64,000 bases of DNA from JBJMLO01 sp045805265 (GTDB lineage Bacteria > Actinomycetota > UBA4738 > JACQTL01). Every line of letters begins with the position of its first letter. The first letter of the stretch is position 1. Below the pieces are notes generated by a model. It had not been told where the DNA came from, ran no database searches, and was given only the letters and a program-made list of their open reading frames with translations. Of this stretch, positions 61,127-64,000 are shown in pieces. The DNA lies in the NCBI GenBank assembly GCA_045805265.1, contig JBJMLO010000018.1:1-64000 (forward strand), written 5' to 3'. A program made the translations under genes and the position numbers.

Positions 61127-61978
61127 TCAGCTCCTCTCCCCGTGGATGCGCGGGATCACCCGCTCCAGCAGCGTCGCCAGCTTGCCACCCATCTGCCGAC
61201 CGACCTCGATGACCTCGAGGTGGCTCACCTCGCCACCCACCGAGTTCGTCACGGAGAACAGCCCGAGCACCCGCATCCCCAGCGCGCGGGCCGGCAGGGC
61301 CTCCGGCACGATCGACATCCCGACGACCGTACCGCCCGCCCGGCGCATCCATTCGATCTCGGCCTTGGTCTCGTAGGACGGCCCCGAAGCGGCAACGTAC
61401 ACGCCCGGCGCCGCGGTGAGGCCGGCGGCCGGCGCCTCCTCCAGCGCGATCGTCCGGAGCTCCGGGTCGTACAGCGCGGAGACGTCGATGAACGGCGGCG
61501 AGCCGTCCGGGTTCCGCCATCCCCGCAGCGGGTTCTCGCCCATCATGTTGACGTGGTCGGCCGCGACGACCAGCGACCCGGGCCGCAGCGCGGGGTCGAG
61601 CGCGCCGACCGACGCCGTCACCACCATGGAATGCGCTCCGAGCAGCCGGGCCACCCGCACCGGCATGGCCGACACGGACATCGGATGTCCCTCGTAGAAG
61701 TGGATCCGGCCGAGAAACGCCGCGACCGGGACGCCGGCCAGCGTCCCCAGCAGCAGCCGCCCCGCGTGGCCGGGCACGGTCGGGGCCGGGAACCCGGGCA
61801 GCTCCTCGAACGACAGCTCGGCGTCCCGCTCGACGAGGTCGGCGGCGGGCCCGAGGCCCGACCCCAGGACGATCGCCACCCGTGGCTCGACGGCCGATCG
61901 TTCCCGGATCACCGCGACGGCCTCGTCCGCGTCGCGGTCGCCGGGGGACGGCAACGCCGGCGCCGGCTCCAAAGTCAC
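61127..61978 (-). CDS. Purine nucleoside phosphorylase, trimeric PNP/MTAP family
   Basis: 283 residues from a GTG overlapping the preceding stop (GTGA). VAIVLGSGLGPAADLV, PGHAGRLLLGTLAGV, RIHFYEGHPMS, VVAADHVNMMGENPLRGW, GPSYETKAEIEWMRRAGG, VVGMSIVPEALPAR and FSVTNSVGG. The Asn in SVTN and Glu in PSYETKAE are those of 6-oxopurine PNP; methylthioadenosine phosphorylase has other residues there. So the preferred substrates are probably inosine and guanosine, but in this cluster a role towards methylthioadenosine or deoxyadenosine is conceivable. Confidence 0.9.
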   Translation of the reverse strand: MTLEPAPALPSPGDRDADEAVAVIRERSAVEPRVAIVLGSGLGPAADLVERDAELSFEELPGFPAPTVPGHAGRLLLGTLAGVPVAAFLGRIHFYEGHPMSVSAMPVRVARLLGAHSMVVTASVGALDPALRPGSLVVAADHVNMMGENPLRGWRNPDGSPPFIDVSALYDPELRTIALEEAPAAGLTAAPGVYVAASGPSYETKAEIEWMRRAGGTVVGMSIVPEALPARALGMRVLGLFSVTNSVGGEVSHLEVIEVGRQMGGKLATLLERVIPRIHGERS

Positions 61979-63039
61979 CCGCCGAGCTCCCGCTTGATCC
62001 GGGAGATCGCGTCGATCGGCGTGGGGTCGACCCCACGGAGCGCGGCCAGGTACACGCTCACCGCGCTCCCCAGCATGAGCAGCGACATCAAGCACGACAG
62101 CGGGGTGTCGCCCTCGGCCCGGACCTCGCGATGGAGCATCCCCGAGGACCGCGCCACGTCGACCGACACCGGGAACCGCGCCGCCACGTCCGGATGCTCC
62201 AGGGGATGCCGGAGCGTCAGCAGGACGAACCGCTCGCCCGCGCCGGGCGACCACCCGACCACCTCGTTGTGGTCGAGCTCGGGCAGCACCCCGGCGAAGG
62301 CCGGCACCTTCGCGTTCTCGTTGAGTTCGGTCCGCCACCTCGTCGCGGCCACCGCTCCGATGCCCTCGGCCCCCCAGACCACCGGGAACCGGTCCCCGAT
62401 CGCGGCCGCCGCCGACTTCGCGGGGTTCCCCGACGCCGGCGACTCCGGGCCCAGCCGCTCCCCCAGCTCCTGGAGCACCCGGGCCACCCGCTCGACCTCC
62501 ACGCCGAGCGACGGAATGACGCCCATCGCCTCCAGGGCCCCGAGGAGTCCGAACGCGAGGTGGCCGACCGCTGCGCGGGGCTGGAATCCGGCCCGGACCG
62601 GGACCACCGCGACCCCTCGTTCGCGTGCGCGACGGCCGAGCTCGCCTCCGGAGGTCACGGCCACGACGCGGCACCCCCGTCCCGTGGCCACCTCGAAGCA
62701 GGCCAGCGTCTCGGAGGTATCACCCGAGTACGACGACGCGACCACGAGCGTGTCCTTGCCGCAGAACTCTGGCAGCTCCGGCCCCTTGCTCACGACCGCC
62801 GGCACCCCGAGCCGGCCCCGGTACAGGGCGTCCACCACGTCGCCCGCGACGCCCGAGCCGCCCATCCCGCACACGACCATGCCGGTGACTCCGTCGCCCG
62901 ACGGCAGGTCGGCGGCCTCCCGGCCGGACCGGAACCCGTCCCGGCACTGCCCCGGGAGCCCGAGCACGGCGTCGAGCATCCCCGAGGGGTCGTTGGCCGC
63001 CAGCGCCCCGGCGTCGTCGAGGACCCGGTCCCCGCTCAC
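61975..63039 (-). CDS. Bifunctional phosphoglucose/phosphomannose isomerase-like protein
   Basis: 354 residues from the GTG that overlaps the Trm112-like stop; the longer frame upstream runs through that gene and is rejected. SIS domains: VCGMGGSGVAGDVV, VVASSYSGDTSETLACF, AEGIGAVAATRWRTELNENAK and PELDHNEVVGW, plus the C-terminal PIDAISRIKREL. These are landmarks of the archaeal-type PGI/PMI family; mycobacteria have the relative Rv3256c in the same place. Interconverts fructose-6-P with glucose-6-P and mannose-6-P. Confidence 0.92.
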   Translation of the reverse strand: MSGDRVLDDAGALAANDPSGMLDAVLGLPGQCRDGFRSGREAADLPSGDGVTGMVVCGMGGSGVAGDVVDALYRGRLGVPAVVSKGPELPEFCGKDTLVVASSYSGDTSETLACFEVATGRGCRVVAVTSGGELGRRARERGVAVVPVRAGFQPRAAVGHLAFGLLGALEAMGVIPSLGVEVERVARVLQELGERLGPESPASGNPAKSAAAAIGDRFPVVWGAEGIGAVAATRWRTELNENAKVPAFAGVLPELDHNEVVGWSPGAGERFVLLTLRHPLEHPDVAARFPVSVDVARSSGMLHREVRAEGDTPLSCLMSLLMLGSAVSVYLAALRGVDPTPIDAISRIKRELGG

Positions 63040-63209
63040 CCGGACGGCTTCTCGGCCTCGTCGATGAGCATCACCGGGATCCCGTCGCGGACGGGATACT
63101 TGTAGTGGCACGAGCGGCACTCGATCACCTGCGCCGCCTCGTCGTAGTCCACCTCGCCCCGGCAGTTCGGGCAGGCCAGGATGTCCAGCAGGTCCTTCTC
63201 CACGCTCAT
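63036..63209 (-). CDS. Trm112-like (UPF0434) zinc-ribbon protein
   Basis: 57 residues. LLDILACPNCRGEV and IECRSCHYKYPVRDGIPVMLIDEA give two CxxC pairs and the Trm112 ending. It overlaps both neighbours by four bases or less (ATGA before, GTGA after), so manB, this gene and the isomerase form one translational unit. In eukaryotes and archaea Trm112 activates methyltransferases; the role of the bacterial proteins is less clear. Confidence 0.9.
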   Translation of the reverse strand: MSVEKDLLDILACPNCRGEVDYDEAAQVIECRSCHYKYPVRDGIPVMLIDEAEKPSG

Positions 63210-64000
63210 GGCCCCGACTCCTTGTCCCGTATCAACGCGAGCACCTCCGCGGTCTTCTCCTCCAACAGCTCCGGCGTGCGGGCCTCGACGTTCAACCTGA
63301 GCAGGGGCTCGGTGTTCGACGGCCGGACGTTGAACCACCAGTCGTCGTACTGCACGGTGAGCCCGTCCAGCCGGTCCTGCCGTCCGCCGGCGTACCGCGA
63401 GGCCACCTTCTCGACCTTCCCCGCCTGGTCGTCGACCCGCGAGTTGATCTCGCCGGAGTCCTCGTACCGGCGAAACGGCGCGAGCAGCTTCGACAGCGGC
63501 AGGCCCGTCTTCGCCATCTCCCCCAGCACGACAACACCGGCGATCAGCCCGGAGTCCGCCCGGTAGTTGTCGCGGAAGTAGTAGTGCCCCGAGTGCTCGC
63601 CGCCGAAGATCGCCCCGGTCTCGGCCATGACCTGCTTGATGAACGAGTGCCCGACGCGGGTCCGGACCGGCGTGCCGCCGTGTTCCCTGATGACCTCGGG
63701 GACCACCCACGAGCAGATCAGGTTGTGGACGATCGTGCCGCCCGGCTCGCGCTCCAGCATGGCCTTGGCGACGAGCGCGGTGACCAGCGATCCGCTGACG
63801 CCCTCGGCTCGCTCGTCGACGAGGAACACGCGATCGGCGTCGCCGTCGAACGCCATCCCGACGTCGGCCCCCTGTTCCAGGACCGCCGTCCGCAGGTCGG
63901 CCTGGTTCTCCGGGTCGATCGGGTCGGCGGGGTGGTTGGGGAACGTCCCGTCGAGCTCCGGATAGAGCATCACGAGCCGCACGGGGAGCCGTTCCATGAC
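63206..64000 (-). CDS. manB: Phosphomannomutase/phosphoglucomutase, C-terminal part, start outside window
   Basis: 264 codons and the stop are visible; the frame runs off the right edge, so the phosphoserine loop is not seen. Metal loop VGMAFDGDADRVFLVDE, sugar-binding loop GGEHSGHYYFRDNYRADSG and phosphate-binding RPSNTEPLLRLNVEA are intact. It converts mannose-6-P to mannose-1-P (and probably glucose phosphates) for GDP-mannose synthesis. Coupled to the Trm112-like and isomerase genes in the mycobacterial order. Confidence 0.93.
   Translation of the reverse strand, partial: VMERLPVRLVMLYPELDGTFPNHPADPIDPENQADLRTAVLEQGADVGMAFDGDADRVFLVDERAEGVSGSLVTALVAKAMLEREPGGTIVHNLICSWVVPEVIREHGGTPVRTRVGHSFIKQVMAETGAIFGGEHSGHYYFRDNYRADSGLIAGVVVLGEMAKTGLPLSKLLAPFRRYEDSGEINSRVDDQAGKVEKVASRYAGGRQDRLDGLTVQYDDWWFNVRPSNTEPLLRLNVEARTPELLEEKTAEVLALIRDKESGP

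Noticed and set aside
61127..61978. Methylthioadenosine phosphorylase MtnP
   Set aside because: The MtnA neighbour suggested it, but purine-site residues (PSYETKAE, SVTN) are those of 6-oxopurine nucleoside phosphorylase.
1..64000. CRISPR arrays, insertion sequences, tRNA and rRNA genes
   Set aside because: Looked for on both strands by eye; no regularly spaced repeats, transposase motifs or tRNA/rRNA signatures other than the tRNA-like part of tmRNA were noticed.

Overview
The window is about 70 percent GC and carries a conserved actinobacterial backbone. The block secA - hpf - comF ... sahH ... PGI/PMI-like isomerase - Trm112-like protein - manB follows the order known from mycobacteria (secA1, raiA, comF-like, sahH, Rv3256c, manB). 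The block prfB ... ftsE - ftsX - smpB is the other familiar actinobacterial neighbourhood, with tmRNA lying beside smpB. A DUF222/HNH gene behind a LexA-like box, an F420-type PPOX oxidoreductase, a SigE-family sigma factor and many apparently leaderless promoters (TANNNT, 6-7 nt, then RTG) agree. I read it as a chromosomal segment of a non-streptomycete, probably deep-branching or uncultivated Actinomycetota. No rRNA, tRNA, IS element or CRISPR array was seen.

Layout. 1-7.2 kb: the 5' part of a giant secreted subtilisin-like protease with at least 2408 codons of Ig-like modules. 7.5-11.7 kb: small accessory genes (lipoprotein hydrolase, coiled-coil protein, membrane protein plus DCC-type oxidoreductase, TetR, RibD-like reductase). 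12.0-14.7 kb: two tandem 28-residue hydrophobic peptides ending in WRP, a UUCG hairpin, a DUF5317 membrane protein and a polytopic PAS histidine kinase. 15-22.8 kb: SOS-type HNH gene, VOC protein, and an ACAD11-like acyl-CoA dehydrogenase and APH-like kinase on either side of a cyclase/AAA/TPR protein. 22.9-30.2 kb: BNR-repeat lipoprotein, SnoaL, hydrolase, YCII, an ECF-type sigma factor with its membrane DUF4232 partner, cupin. 30.4-33.6 kb: two acyl-CoA synthetases. 33.6-37.8 kb: ArsR/SRPBCC pair, ABC permease, VapBC-like module. 37.9-41.3 kb: tmRNA, smpB, ftsX, ftsE. 41.5-49.4 kb: split transketolase, YfhO-like protein, prfB with its programmed frameshift, Ser/Thr kinase. 49.5-51.8 kb: a second cyclase/AAA protein. 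52-64 kb: secA, PPOX, response regulator, hpf with a structured RNA upstream, comF, then a cluster for recycling S-adenosylmethionine by-products and making mannose phosphates.

Functional themes are ribosome rescue and hibernation (tmRNA, SmpB, HPF, RF2), protein export (SecA) and division (FtsEX), lipid activation and oxidation, SAM by-product recycling (SahH, aldolase-MtnA fusion, PNP) and signalling by kinases, cyclases and sigma factors.

The observations I would follow first are the twin WRP peptides next to a sensor kinase, the structured RNA between comF and hpf that I take for a raiA-type RNA, the shrunken aldolase domain fused to MtnA, and the hydrolase with Asp at the nucleophile elbow.
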